Source: Glebionis coronaria
Lineage: Eukaryota; Streptophyta; Magnoliopsida; Asterales; Asteraceae
Direction: 5' to 3'
Length of the DNA stretch: 64,000 nt
Assembly: GCA_025667525.1 (NCBI GenBank)
Contig: CM046878.1
Span: 572,550,868 to 572,614,867, forward strand
Shown: piece after piece, positions 46,706 to 57,529 of the stretch
How positions within the stretch are numbered: position 1 is the first letter of the stretch
How the letters are laid out: every line of letters starts with the position of its first letter
Translations under genes and position numbers: made by a program
The notes under the pieces: generated by a model
Databases searched by the model: none
What the model was told of the DNA's origin: nothing
The model's input: only the letters and a program-made list of their open reading frames with translations

Positions 46706-48084
46706 CTAATTCAAGGGAAACGTGGCGAGGGATGGAATCATCTCGTGAGAGATGTTCTCACCAAAGTACAACTTAACACGTTGGCCGTTCACCTTAAAGT
46801 TGGGCCCATTTGGTTGAGAAAGATCAATGGCGCCATAAGGGAAGACTTTAGCAACGGTGAATGGACCGGAACAACGGCTCTTAAGCTTTCTTGAAAAGAT
46901 TTTCAACAAAGAGTTAAAGAGTAAAACTTGACCACCTATGTGAAACTCTCGGTTCTTAATCTTGGAATCATGAATGAGCTTGGTTTTCTCCTTGTAGATC
47001 AATGAATTCTCATAAGCTTCATTCCTAAGTTCATTAAGTTCATTGAGTTGGATTTTCCTAAGATCACCGGCTTTGTTGATATCAAAATTAGCCCATTTCA
47101 AGGCCCAATAAGCCTTATGCTCCAACTCAATGGGGAGGTGGCATGCCTTTCTGTACACAAGACGATATGGAGTACAACCAATAGGTGTCTTATATGCGGT
47201 ACGGAAAGCCCACAGAGCATCATCTAACTTATCGGCCCATGAGGCACGATGCTCTCCCACGGTACGCTCTAAGATTTGCTTAAGTCCACGGTTAGAGATC
47301 TTGGCTTGACCATTAGTTTCTGGATGATACGCGGTGGAAAGAGGGTGATTGACACCATACTTAGCCATGACTCGAGCAAATTGATCATTGCAAAAATGAG
47401 TCCCGCGATCACTAATGATAGCACGAGGAACACCGAATCGAGAAAATAATTGTTTCAGAAATTTCACAACCACCCTCGCATCTCGTAGGTAAAGCTTTTG
47501 TTTCAATCCATTTGGATACGTAGTCAACGACTACGAGGATGTACTTGTTCCCTTTAGATGATGGAAATGGCCCCATAAAGTCGATGTCCCATACGTCAAA
47601 GATTTCACATTCTTGGATGAAATTTTGAGGCATCTCGTCCCATGTATGAATTGAGTTTTTAGGAAGACGATCAAACCATTTTTCGGCATGATGGGATAAA
47701 GTGTGTGGAAAAAGATAAAGGCGGAGAAAATCCATGGTAACACCGGGCAATTTCATGCTTTGAGTGACGGTTATGAATTTATCGAGGTGTTTCTTGGCAT
47801 CATCGTTCGGTAATCCGCGAAATGGGAAAGCATTTTTGAACTTCTTGGATCATGTGATGCTTCAACGAAAATTCGGGAGCCGTGATTTGCATCGGCGCAA
47901 TCGGTCCTCCACGTCCATTCATTGTCGGTTGGCATAACTCCTCCATCGTACGAAGGTCGGGTTGAGGGTGATGGTTGTTATTATTCACAACGGGGTGAGG
48001 TGGGTTATTATTATTATGCACACCGGCCATATCTAGGTCTCTACGAGTCTCGGGCTCAAGATTAGACGAAGATCGAGTACGCAT
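46706..48084 (-). pseudogene. Gag-integrase deletion fusion of element A
   Basis: Gag starts MRTRSSSNLEPETRR at 48084 and runs to about 47800. A one-base shift follows (near 47828), then the Gag core continues ([40 protein letters not shown]). At about 47628 it passes directly into integrase ([33 protein letters not shown]). A second shift lies near 47488. The 273-residue frame 46706-47527 then holds the rest of the integrase core ([27 protein letters not shown]) and its C-terminal part (GPFTVAKVFPYGAIDLSQP). In the D,D-35-E scheme D-I-D-F, S-D-R-G and the following H-P-E-T-N-G-Q region are present. Zinc knuckle, protease, RT and RNase H are gone. Not functional as it stands. Confidence 0.9.
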
Positions 48085-48257
48085 ACACTAAAAATGCAAT
48101 GCAATATTTTTGATTTTTTATCTTTTTATTTTTTTATTATTTTTATTTTTTTTATTTTTTTTTGAAAATTTTATATGCTATGAAAATAACGTTCCCAAGA
48201 GAACGGATCCCAAAATACAATTTTTCTCACCAAAAACCGTTAATCTTTACGAAAAGA
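48085..48257 (-). other. 5' leader of element A
   Basis: Short leader with a T-rich run (48109-48165, plus strand) between PBS and gag. Confidence 0.6.
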
Positions 48258-48273
48258 GCCGGCAGCGGCGCCA
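48258..48273 (-). other. Primer binding site of element A
   Basis: The minus strand reads TGGCGCCGCTGCCGGC, three bases from the LTR end. Confidence 0.85.
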
Positions 48274-48276
48274 TTT

Positions 48277-49890
48277 TAATATGACTTATTTGTTGTGTTC
48301 TTGTTGAGTGTTGTTCGTACTCGATTCAATTCGAATTGATCACGGTTTAAGGTGGACTTATCGTTATTGGTAACTAAAAGGGAATTGTCGTTGATTGTCT
48401 ATTTTAAAATAAAAATGAAAGCTTTAAAGCAAATGCCAAAATAACAAAACTGAGATGAAAGATTTAAACGAAATAACAAGGTAATTAAAGTAATTAAAAA
48501 CTTAATTACAAGTAAATTTGAAAATAAAATGAGATAAGATAGTTTAAAATTAAACTAGACAAAGAGTGGCAGGAAAGAAATAAACTTTGAAGTAAAATAA
48601 GACAAGGATGCGATCAGATCGCAACTCACGATCGCACCCTACGATCGCAACAAGTGATCGCACTCTACGATCACAACAAGCGATCGCACTCTACGATCGC
48701 AACAAGCGATCACAACAAATGGTCGCAGTCAACGATCGCAATGAGTGATCGTAGTCAAAAATCGTAGTCACCAATCACAACTGACGATCGCAATATAGAT
48801 CGCAGTATTTGATCGCAAGTAGAAACCCTAAGGCTTATGCGATCACAATACTCGATCGAAACCTTAAAACCCTTAAGAATATTACGATGGAATGTAAAAG
48901 GTAAATAAGCATAAACCAAATAAGCACTTTTCTAATAAGCACTTACCAAAAACTTAACCAACTCAATATCAAAGAGAACTAAATAAGCCACGAATGAAAA
49001 ACTTTCAAAACACTAAATAAGCAAAATTTATAAAATAAACTTTTAAAAAGATTAAACTTTTAAAAACACTTAAATGAAAATAAGCTAACATGAAATAAGA
49101 AAAAAGCACAAAAAGGTAAGAACATCAATCGCATGAAAATGATAAGAACAATGGAAAAATAAGCACTTTAATCAAATAAGCATCAAGATGAAACAAGTTA
49201 CATACTTGAGCCAAATCGAAATCAAGATTAAAACAAGAAAGGTAGAATAAGATAGATTAAAATCTTTGAATTAAGATTAAGATTCGACACAAATTAAAAA
49301 GGGAAGATTAAGGATCTTACATGGTAAACTTGAAGAAAGAAGAACAAAATTTTAAAGACAATATGAAAAACTTGAAAAACCATAAAATGGAGATGTAAAC
49401 TTAATTAGCTAACACCTCAAAAATGAGAATGAGGTTTTCAATTTATAGGAGAGGAGAGTTTGTAGGATGCTTCCTTCTTTCTTCCTTTTGTTTTCTCGTC
49501 TTTTTAAATAACTCTTCTTTCTCGACTTTGTCTCGGGATTAGTCGAATGATAAAAATGAACTCGTCTTCTAATTTTTCTTCTTTTAGTAGACTTGGTTCT
49601 TCGACTTCGTCAAACTTCTATCTTTAGACTTTTTCTTCGATAAATCTTCAGAATAGGCCTTTGACTTCCGTTCTTCTTGCACTTTTGATCTTTTAACTTC
49701 GTCTTTTGTCTTTTTCTTTGATAAAAGCCCGTGAAAGCCCGTGTTTTCTTCCTTTTTCAACTTGTGGTTCTAAAACACAAAAAAAACACAAACCACGCAT
49801 AATTCTGACTTTTACGACATAAAATACACGTTTTGGTCTCGTTTTTATTATAATTAAGTGGTAAAAGGATAAGTGTTTTCACACTTATTA
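48277..49890 (-). repeat. 5' LTR of element A (1614 bp)
   Basis: Minus strand TAATAAGTGTGAAAACAC ... AAGTCATATTA. TATA-like TATAAAT (minus) near 49441-49447. It holds the GATCGCAA array. The uninterrupted site AAAGGGAAGATTAAGG near 49303 is the intact counterpart of the CACTA target. Confidence 0.9.
48605..48870 (-). repeat. GATCGCAA motif array in the 5' LTR of A
   Basis: About 17 copies of CGATCGCAACAAG/GATCGCACTCTA, period ~13, lying roughly 570-840 bases downstream of the TATA box and so within the transcribed part. Two fewer units than the 3' LTR copy. Confidence 0.9.
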
Positions 49891-49895
49891 ATATG

Positions 49896-50875
49896 CCAGC
49901 TTGTAATCTTAATCTTGAGCGTTGAAAGAATTCTTTGGGACCAAGGAAAGGCTGTGGAACGTTGATGGACTGGCAAGATACCATTTTTGCTAAAACTGGT
50001 GAAGCAGGGGACATACGTGGGGACCACACAGGTCACGGGGTGAAGGGTTTTATGAGTGGGTTGTGGTGAGGATAAGTTGTATTAAGGGTCTGGAGTGATA
50101 AGGGAAACCCCTTTGGTTTAGATTAGGTTCGAGATTAGGGTTTATATGGTATGAAGGGGAGTTTTGATCGTGTTTATGAGTGGGATTAGTGTTACCGGCC
50201 ACTAAAAATGATTTATTAATCATTTTGAAATTGATTAATAAATAAAAATATGGGTTATTCGGGTTTTGAGCTGGCATGGTGACGTGGGGGAGGGTGTGAG
50301 TTGGAGGGAGTTGATTGGTGGGGTGGTGGACTTAGCAAGCTGGTAGTGGAGGATGGAGTTTGGCTGTCTGCCACTTTTGGTCCCTAGGCTTCCACTTTTG
50401 TGTCATTTCAAGTTTCCAACAACTTTCTTCCTTCTTCCTTTGATAACAAGTTCAGGTGAATTATAAAAACAGTCCTTCTAGTTGATAAGTTTAGGAACAA
50501 GGACTATTAGTGCAATTTCTTCATTCTTCAAGGCATAATTGCATTTCTTGAAACTTAAGGGACCCACTTGTAATATTAGAGATTTACAAGGGCCAAAAGT
50601 GAGAAGTCTTTAATTCTTGAGTGACCAAACTTGACAAATCTTCAAAATTCAAGGACTTTTTGGAAAATTCATTGCTCGGGTCAGATTCTTTGTGCGGCTT
50701 CGTTTCCCGTGTTCGTTTTTGCTTGATTCTTTTTATCTTTCGTTGATTTCACGATATCCGTACCTAAAATACACAATGAACAAACAAAAGCATATTTTGG
50801 GGGTATTTTATGACATTTTTAAGCGTTTTAAGGTCGATTTGGACGATGCGACTTTGTATAAATGCAGTCTCATCA
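49896..50875 (-). repeat. 5' LTR of element C, segment 3
   Basis: Resumes with CCAGCTTGTAATCTT after element A and runs to CAGTCTCATCA, the LTR start on the minus strand. Matches 20577-21558. Internal frames are chance. Confidence 0.9.
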
Positions 50876-51143
50876 CACAGTCACATAATAGAAAAATGCT
50901 CAAAGAGACATTTTATTAAAAACTTATGTTATCATTCATTTATTATTCAGAATTAACAAAACAATTGTACATTACAGGTTCCCAAAGATCTAGGTTTACT
51001 CATTAGAATGATAACTTTTCAAGACACCACCATCCACAGCCCGTCAGTCTTTATTCACCTGAAATATGTACTTACAAATCAACACAATGTTGAGTGAATT
51101 CATAGGTTTAAACAATATTTGAATACAAGTATGACTCCAGGGC
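50876..51143. other. Unassigned spacer
   Basis: Short non-coding stretch to the right of element C; nothing recognised. Confidence 0.4.
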
Positions 51144-51148
51144 TAATG

Positions 51149-53525
51149 TGTTATACACCCTAATTTTTAATTCATTGATTTTATTACACTAGCTCGTACC
51201 CCGCTACTTGACATATCAGATAACCAACAAATTGCCCTTATGCAGGTAGTTTGTCGGACTCCTGAGTTTAGCAAAATAAAGAATATTTGTTTAGCCTAGG
51301 TAGGAACCTATTGGCATTTCAGCAACTGCGACTTGCCCAGATAAAAAGATGTCGGTCTCCAATAATACTATTCACAATATTAGCGCTTATTTCCAGAATG
51401 ATTAACAGTTACGATTGAAAAGAGACTTAATGGCAATAAGTAAACGTAGTGTCAATAATCATATTAGCCAGCATACAAAAACACTTGTATTCCAATTTTA
51501 GCATTCACGGGTTTTCAAATCATTTGTAAACTTTCAAAAGTGAGGCTATGAACTCACCTTAGCTTATAGAGTCTTGAATTATTCTGAAACAATCAATCAC
51601 TACTTTCTCACGAAATATGAGTTGACACACAAATATGTATATATATATCAAGTCGTAACCTCTAAGTTCAACTTATTTATATAGTTTTTGGTATTCTTTG
51701 TGACTCACATATTTTAGTTTTATAGTATCATTGTTCGGGCCATTATACTCAGAAGCCATTCTGTAAACGTTTGAGGAACGGAGGCACTTTAAATCGTAAA
51801 CCCAACTACTCAGTCAAAACGTAATATCGATATGGAACATCTTTGTACAAAGTTCCCTACTAACATGACACATAGTATATTATTTACATTTTATGTCTTT
51901 AGTTTCAATATTGGTAAAAATAGTCCTTATAGTTATATTTTGGCATAACTACACTTTTAACCCCTAAAGTATATAGTTTTATTATTTAACAATTTAAACC
52001 CTCAATATTTAACCCTAGGGTCTCAAACTTTCCAATATTTATTATTATAGCTTTAACTTTCACAAAATGACAAATTTGACCAAAATGTTAAATAATTTCA
52101 AAAACGATAGTTTTGGTCCCTATACTTGTAAAAATCACATAACAACCTCAAAAATGTACCAAATGATCTAGTATTTTAAAAAAAGTTTCAAAACACATTT
52201 ATAATACTAATAACAACATTTCTCCATAATTATAGCTTTTGAAATGGATTTTAAGTCATTATTTCATGTAAAATACAAAATTAGGGTTTTAAGACATCTT
52301 TAGCTTACAACTTTCATTTAAAATGATCAAATTCTCTAGTTTCTTTTAGATTATCTTTCTAACATTATTTTGGCATTATAACAAGTCTAAGAATTCATTT
52401 TAACAAGATCAAAGCTTGATTAACATAAAGATTACTTAGGTACCTCCAAAATGGCTCCATATGGCTTCCTATGAACACAACTTGCAATCAAAGCTTCAAG
52501 AGATTCAATGGCTTCTTTCTAGACCTAGTTTCTGGTCTTCTAATAGTCATAGAATGTATATAGAAGTTTAATTGAAGAATGGGTAGGAGATACTTAAGAA
52601 ACGGGGCGCAAGTTCTTCAATGGGAAGTTCACCCCTATTTATAGTCCTTTCAACCCTTAGGCTCTATGTTTCTAGCCTCAAACGTGTAACACAACTAGAT
52701 TAGTGACTAAGGAATTCTATTGAAGGTCTATTCAATTTTTTAGAGTCTCGGATGAAAATATCTAAGTCTTATGGTCTAAAATGGGTCATGACAAGGTATG
52801 GATAGAAATGGTGATGTGTAGCCTTCAAGTTGGTGATGCACTTCCTTGTTGGCACTTACCTAGGGATACTCTAAATATATGAATTAAGGTTTGAATTTAG
52901 GAGGGAAAGTGTTGAAGTTAGGTTCTGGAGGGAAAATGTAAAACCGGGTACTAAATCTAGGGCTTCGAATTTATACTTTGTAATTTTGGTAATTAGGGAC
53001 TTAGGAATGTTATTAGTGAATGATTAAGGCTTAATTATGGTTTAGATATTATGTTTAGAAGATTTGGGTCCTTGGTATGAAGTTTAAAAAAGGTTTGATG
53101 TGAATTTGGGAAGAAAACTTATGTAGATTAGGGTTTCTAATGATCTAGGTTCAAATCTTAGTAAAGTTCATTATTTTCCTTTTAGCTACTGATGTAAACT
53201 TAATTTAGGTCCTATACATTGTATTTTAGGTGTCCAATGAGTTCTCATACTTGGTTTGATAGGTTATTCTAAGTAAACATGTCTGAAGAGTTAAAATACC
53301 TATTTTGACCTAATTTACAAGTCATGCATTGAAATCTTGTACCTTGTGCTTAAGGATATTTGTACATTGTCTTAACATAATCTTGTAACCTTAATGAAAT
53401 GCTATAATATTTGTAGACTTGTCCTAAAAGACTAGGTAGTGTTTCTGTGTAGATTTATTAATATAACGGTTTCTAGGTTACTGATCCTAATGACTTTCTA
53501 TCTTGGGTGATTATTGTTTTTATCA
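51149..53525 (-). mobile_element. Probable gypsy solo LTR
   Basis: On the minus strand it starts TGATAAAAACAATAATC (53525) and ends AATTAGGGTGTATAACA (51149), a common plant gypsy LTR ending. TAATG flanks both sides (51144-51148 and 53526-53530). A TATA box CTATAAATAGGGG (minus) lies near 52631-52643, giving a U3 of about 0.9 kb and R-U5 of about 1.5 kb. No PBS or PPT adjoins. No gene inside. Confidence 0.55.
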
Positions 53526-53530
53526 TAATG

Positions 53531-54679
53531 TAAGCTTATTCTAGGTCATATTTAGTATGTTTATGACTTCTAGGGTTTCTATATTCTTAGTTTAAGGGTT
53601 TATATAGGTAAATCATATCTTAGGGATAATTAAGTGAGCTTAAGATCATATGCTTTGATAACTTATACTTTTGCTTTATTAACTTATAACTTGGCTTGAG
53701 ATAATCGTATTAATTTATTATGTTACTTAGTTGAGTGTTATAATTATTTGCAAAAGATTAGACTTCAATTCAATGTGAAATGATTTTATATGCTAATCTT
53801 GGTTACTAGGCCATCTACTTGTAATTAGCTTGAGATTTGTAAATATTAGTGTTTTCTATCAATTACCTTTCCTTTATATGATAGATTATAACTAGTATAT
53901 TGTTTTGATAATAATACCTAGATATTATGCAGTTATATTGCTTGAAACATTAGTTTATAAAGTGATTTCTAGAGTTTCTATGGTTCTTTAGTAATTTAGG
54001 GCATCCTTGTTATATTTTAATTGTTCTTATTTATATATATTGTTACTTTTAAAACTCAGACTTGATACATACATATTGTTTACAATATATAGGCATATGT
54101 TGAAGTGACAATTGAGATAATGAGAATCTATATATTCCACAATTTAGTCATATATCATAGGAAAATGTAAAAATTTCTTAGAAAATCTCTTTTTCATTTA
54201 TTTATCAAATGAGCAATCACATATTTATTGATATTATATTAGCCAAAAACTATTGGATGTTGTTCCAAAAAAAAAAACTACTCGATGTTATTTACATGTT
54301 AGTTTATAATAAAAGCTCAAGACTTTTTAAATCCTGGTAAGCCTAATGCAAAACATAGCCTTTGTGTATCATTGTATTATCAACTTCACATCTATTTGAT
54401 ATGAAAATAAATCTGTTTAAGAAAACAGATGTGTTCAAACAACATTTTTGAACATGTTTTACCACGACACATGGACAACGAATGTTGGCTGCTTGGCCAA
54501 CGTCCCATTTATCAAACTTCATCCAATTGTATATAAACTTAATAAATGATCATAAAGTTGGAATCGCAGGAACACATTTTCAAGTAAAAACCAAAATCAA
54601 ATAAAGGAGGCCAACAACTGCGTACGTTGTGTGTGACTCAGTGACTGTGTGGTCCTTAACTTTCATCTTTTAACCTTTT
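53531..54679. other. A/T-rich DNA upstream of the acyltransferase gene
   Basis: No gene. The last ~250 bases are the probable promoter region of the BAHD gene and include TGTGTGACTCAGTGAC (near 54630) and CACATGGACAACG (near 54468), possible transcription-factor sites that cannot be assigned by eye. Confidence 0.45.
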
Positions 54680-54686
54680 TATAAAG
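54680..54686 (+). promoter_or_regulatory. TATA box of the acyltransferase gene
   Basis: TATAAAG, 39-45 bases before the ATG, which implies a very short 5' leader. Confidence 0.6.
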
Positions 54687-54724
54687 ACATTTGATCACCA
54701 CATTAGCTCGCATCACCAATCACC

Positions 54725-56077
54725 ATGTCTACTCGTCCAAACTTGACTATCCTTCGAGAGTCTGAAGTAGCACCACCTCCAGCCACCGTAGCCGATGAAA
54801 AGTCGTTGCCTTTAACATTTTCCGACATCTATTGGCTACTTGAGCATCCACTTCACTATCTTTTCTTCTATGAGCTACCACTTATAACTAAAACACATTT
54901 TATAGAAACTATTGCTCCCAATCTTCAACACTCTTTGTCAACCACACTACAACATTTCTTCCCTTTTGTTGGTAAATTAATGGTGTTTCGTACTCGTACT
55001 AAAATGCCCGAAATTCGTTATGTTGATGGTGATTCTGTTAACGTTACTTTTGCTGAATGTAATCTTGATTTTAACGAACTTACAGGATACCATCCTCGTA
55101 ACTGCGAGAATTTTTATCATCTCATACCTCGTTTAGGAAAATGTGTTAAATTTCCTGATTATGTAAAGATCCCGGTCTTTTCGGTTCAAGTAACATTTTT
55201 TCCAAACCAAGGTTTCTCTATTGGAATGACTACTCACCATAGTCTTGTTGATGCAAGCACTCAGTTTCGTTTCTTGAAGGCGTGGACATCAATTGCTAGA
55301 CATGGTACAGATGAGTCATTTTTAGCTAATGATACTTTGCCATTGTACGAAAGAGTTGTGCAATATCCAAAACTAGATGAAGCTTTCTTAAGTCGTAAGA
55401 AAGTTGAATCTTTTTTTGAAGATTTTCAATTTCCATACTTATACGGTCCAACAAATAAGGTCCGTGCCAGTTTTATCCTGACACGGACCAATACTGATTT
55501 GTTGAAGAAACAAGTTTTGACGAAACTACCATCATTGCCTTGTGTATCAGCTTTCACAGTAACATGTGCTTATATATGGTCTTGCATAGCAAAAGCACGC
55601 AATGATGAGCTAGAATTATTTGTGATACCAATAGATTGTAAGGCCCGTTTGGATCCACCAATCCCCGAAGCCTACTTTGGCAACTGTATTTGGGCATGTC
55701 TAATCGCTGCAAAAACAGATGATTTGACCGAAAAAGATGGATTCCTAACGGCTGCTAGATTAATTGGCGAAAATCTAAACAAAATGCTAACAGACAAAGA
55801 TGGTATTTTTAATGAGAAAGAACCACTAGAAGATTTAAATATTGACAGGATGCCAACAAAGATTATCGGGATTTCTGGAACACCAAAAATCAAACTTTAC
55901 GAACTAGATTTTGGATGGGGAAAACCTAAAAAGATAGAAAAAGTTTCGATAGATTACTCTGGAGCAATATCTATCGATGCTTGCAGAGAGGCGTTTGAAG
56001 ATATGGAGATTGGCGTTTGCCTAACGGATGACGAGATGCAAGCTTTTGTTCGTGTGTTCAATGAAGGTCTAGCCTAA
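54725..56077 (+). CDS. BAHD acyltransferase, anthocyanin/flavonoid glucoside malonyl- or hydroxycinnamoyl-transferase type
   Basis: Intronless, 450 residues, the usual length for the family. BAHD enzymes move an acyl group from a CoA thioester to an alcohol or amine in the cytosol. Seen in the protein: N-terminal SLPLTFSDIYWL (27-38); the catalytic HxxxD as HHSLVD with His172 and Asp176; YFGNC at 317-321, typical of the clade acting on anthocyanins and other phenolic glycosides; and the structural DFGWG at 395-399. No stop or shift, so it looks functional. The start is the first ATG after the TATA box, in context CACC-ATG. By family knowledge the donor is probably malonyl-CoA or a hydroxycinnamoyl-CoA and the acceptor the 6-hydroxyl of a flavonoid or phenolic glucoside; sequence alone does not settle this. 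No other host gene adjoins, only transposons. Confidence 0.93.
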   Translation: MSTRPNLTILRESEVAPPPATVADEKSLPLTFSDIYWLLEHPLHYLFFYELPLITKTHFIETIAPNLQHSLSTTLQHFFPFVGKLMVFRTRTKMPEIRYVDGDSVNVTFAECNLDFNELTGYHPRNCENFYHLIPRLGKCVKFPDYVKIPVFSVQVTFFPNQGFSIGMTTHHSLVDASTQFRFLKAWTSIARHGTDESFLANDTLPLYERVVQYPKLDEAFLSRKKVESFFEDFQFPYLYGPTNKVRASFILTRTNTDLLKKQVLTKLPSLPCVSAFTVTCAYIWSCIAKARNDELELFVIPIDCKARLDPPIPEAYFGNCIWACLIAAKTDDLTEKDGFLTAARLIGENLNKMLTDKDGIFNEKEPLEDLNIDRMPTKIIGISGTPKIKLYELDFGWGKPKKIEKVSIDYSGAISIDACREAFEDMEIGVCLTDDEMQAFVRVFNEGLA

Positions 56078-57521
56078 ACTTGGATTTCTAGTTAGATCGA
56101 AGTGGTTGTGATAATGTTTTTGTGTTTTACTGATAAGGTTTAGCTACTAAATGTAATATTTATTTTACTATTTCAGATAAGGATAGCTGCGCGCACCCGT
56201 CTTGTTTGCTTTCCATCTTTATGTAAATGTTATTTTGTTGAAATGAAAAAAGATTAGAACCAGATTTGCAGATATGATCTAGTAGCAGTAATAGTAGAGA
56301 GCAAGGTATTTGATACCTTTTTCATGTTTGAACGTATACAATGGTTCTATATTCTATTGATCCATCGTGTGATGCAAGTCATGGTGGTAGTTACTAGTAA
56401 CAATGTACAACAACAACATGCTCAATCTGGTCAGAGCGAGATATGATACGCCTTGTATGTAGACAGATCCCTACCCGCAGGATAAAACCCGGGAGTAAAG
56501 AGACTCATTCCTGGAAAGTAGATGTATCCGCATGGCTGGCCGATCCTCACCCATGTTCTACTTAAAACATTTGCTGAAAGAAGTAAACAATCAAGGGAGA
56601 AACCTTTGTTTGTTTAAATACGTATAGAATAGTTGGTGAGACCCGTGACTCTCTTCACATTGAATGATAGATTCATATTTTTTAAAAGTAGATTGTTTTT
56701 ATTTCTTATAAACTTTAGACGAATACCCGCGTATAGCGGCGGAATTTGGCTAGCGGCTGATAATTAATTATCTTTGATGTTGTGATAAGCGTTTTGTGAA
56801 ATCTTCAAAATATAACAGGAGATCAAATTGTAATTGCGAAAGGTTGTAACATGAGATAATTCATGTTCTAAGTGTATTTCGTTTAATATAAAATGGAACA
56901 TATCTTCTTCTTTAAATGGAGCAACCCAAATTTAGGTTAAAGTACAATAAGATAAACAAAAACAATCTATATTGACCCGTTTTTTTAAACGTGGAATTCA
57001 CCTACATTTATTGTACTGAATTTCATTTGAAATAATAAATTTATCGAAAGAATCCTTTACCTAAAAGATTAATGTGTTACATATGATATGATTCGAACTT
57101 GCCACATGTGTTAGTGATAAAATTATAATAGGCGTCCCTTACCACACCTTCCTATTCTATGTTAAACATAGACCAAAAGCATTATTTTCACATTTTGTAT
57201 CTTTGTCTTCGAAGACTTTGGTTAGATAGGATGAAGCATTCATAAAGTTCTCATTTCAAATGATATGGATATTATGGTATTTCACATTATGATTTTTTAT
57301 TTAAGACACTCTTTAAATTATTTCTTTATTTAGGTTCATAAAGTTCTACTCGTGAAATCATAATTATATAAAATTGCCAGCCATTTTGTTTAAGACTTAA
57401 GAGTTGACAAAAATGTATTTATGGTGATTGAAGAGTTGACGAATTCAAGATTTGACAAAAATGTATTATATTGATTGGAATACGTAAAGAATTTTAGACA
57501 TTGCAAAAAATAGAATACGTA
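56078..57521. other. 3' flank of the acyltransferase gene
   Basis: Contains the presumed 3' UTR (no canonical AATAAA close to the stop) and a SINE-like relic at 56395-56560. Near 56714 ACCCGCGTATAGCGGCGG resembles fold-back element ends. No gene otherwise. Confidence 0.45.
56395..56560 (-). mobile_element. SINE-like relic
   Basis: On the minus strand, TTTACTCCCGGGTTTTATCC and GGGTAGGGATCTGTCTACAT are followed by an ending TTGTTGTTGTACATTG, the TTG-repeat ending of Au-like plant SINEs. No clear duplication. Confidence 0.4.
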
Positions 57522-57529
57522 ATAATATC

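Larger units (their letters stand above)
29244..49890 (-). mobile_element. Gypsy element A, inserted in the C LTR
   Basis: Minus-strand element flanked by ATATG at 29239-29243 and 49891-49895; joining the flanks restores the LTR of C as at 20561-20590. The 5' LTR is 48277-49890, PBS 48258-48273, coding remnant 46706-48084, PPT 44564-44576, and the 3' LTR is split by the CACTA (29244-30297 and 43979-44563). LTR ends are TA...TA (TAATAAGTGTG ... CATATTA), not TG...CA. The internal region is a large deletion derivative keeping only the gag N-part and integrase, so it could only have moved with help. Confidence 0.9.
18145..50875 (-). mobile_element. Gypsy element C (host of the nested cluster)
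   Basis: Minus-strand LTR element: 3' LTR 18145-21558, PPT 21559-21570, internal region with gag only, PBS 24700-24718, and a 5' LTR that starts at 24725 and, after three foreign stretches are skipped, ends at 50875. Removing the insertions leaves a 5' LTR of about 3.42 kb against 3.41 kb for the 3' LTR. Internal DNA is only about 3.1 kb and has no protease, RT or integrase, so C is non-autonomous. The outer flanks (TATAT left, CACAG right) do not match, and the two LTRs differ over their last ~70 bases. Recombination after or during insertion is therefore likely. Confidence 0.8.

Noticed and set aside
53641..54470. Possible second host gene upstream of the acyltransferase
   Set aside because: No open frame or splice-linked coding pattern could be supported on either strand.
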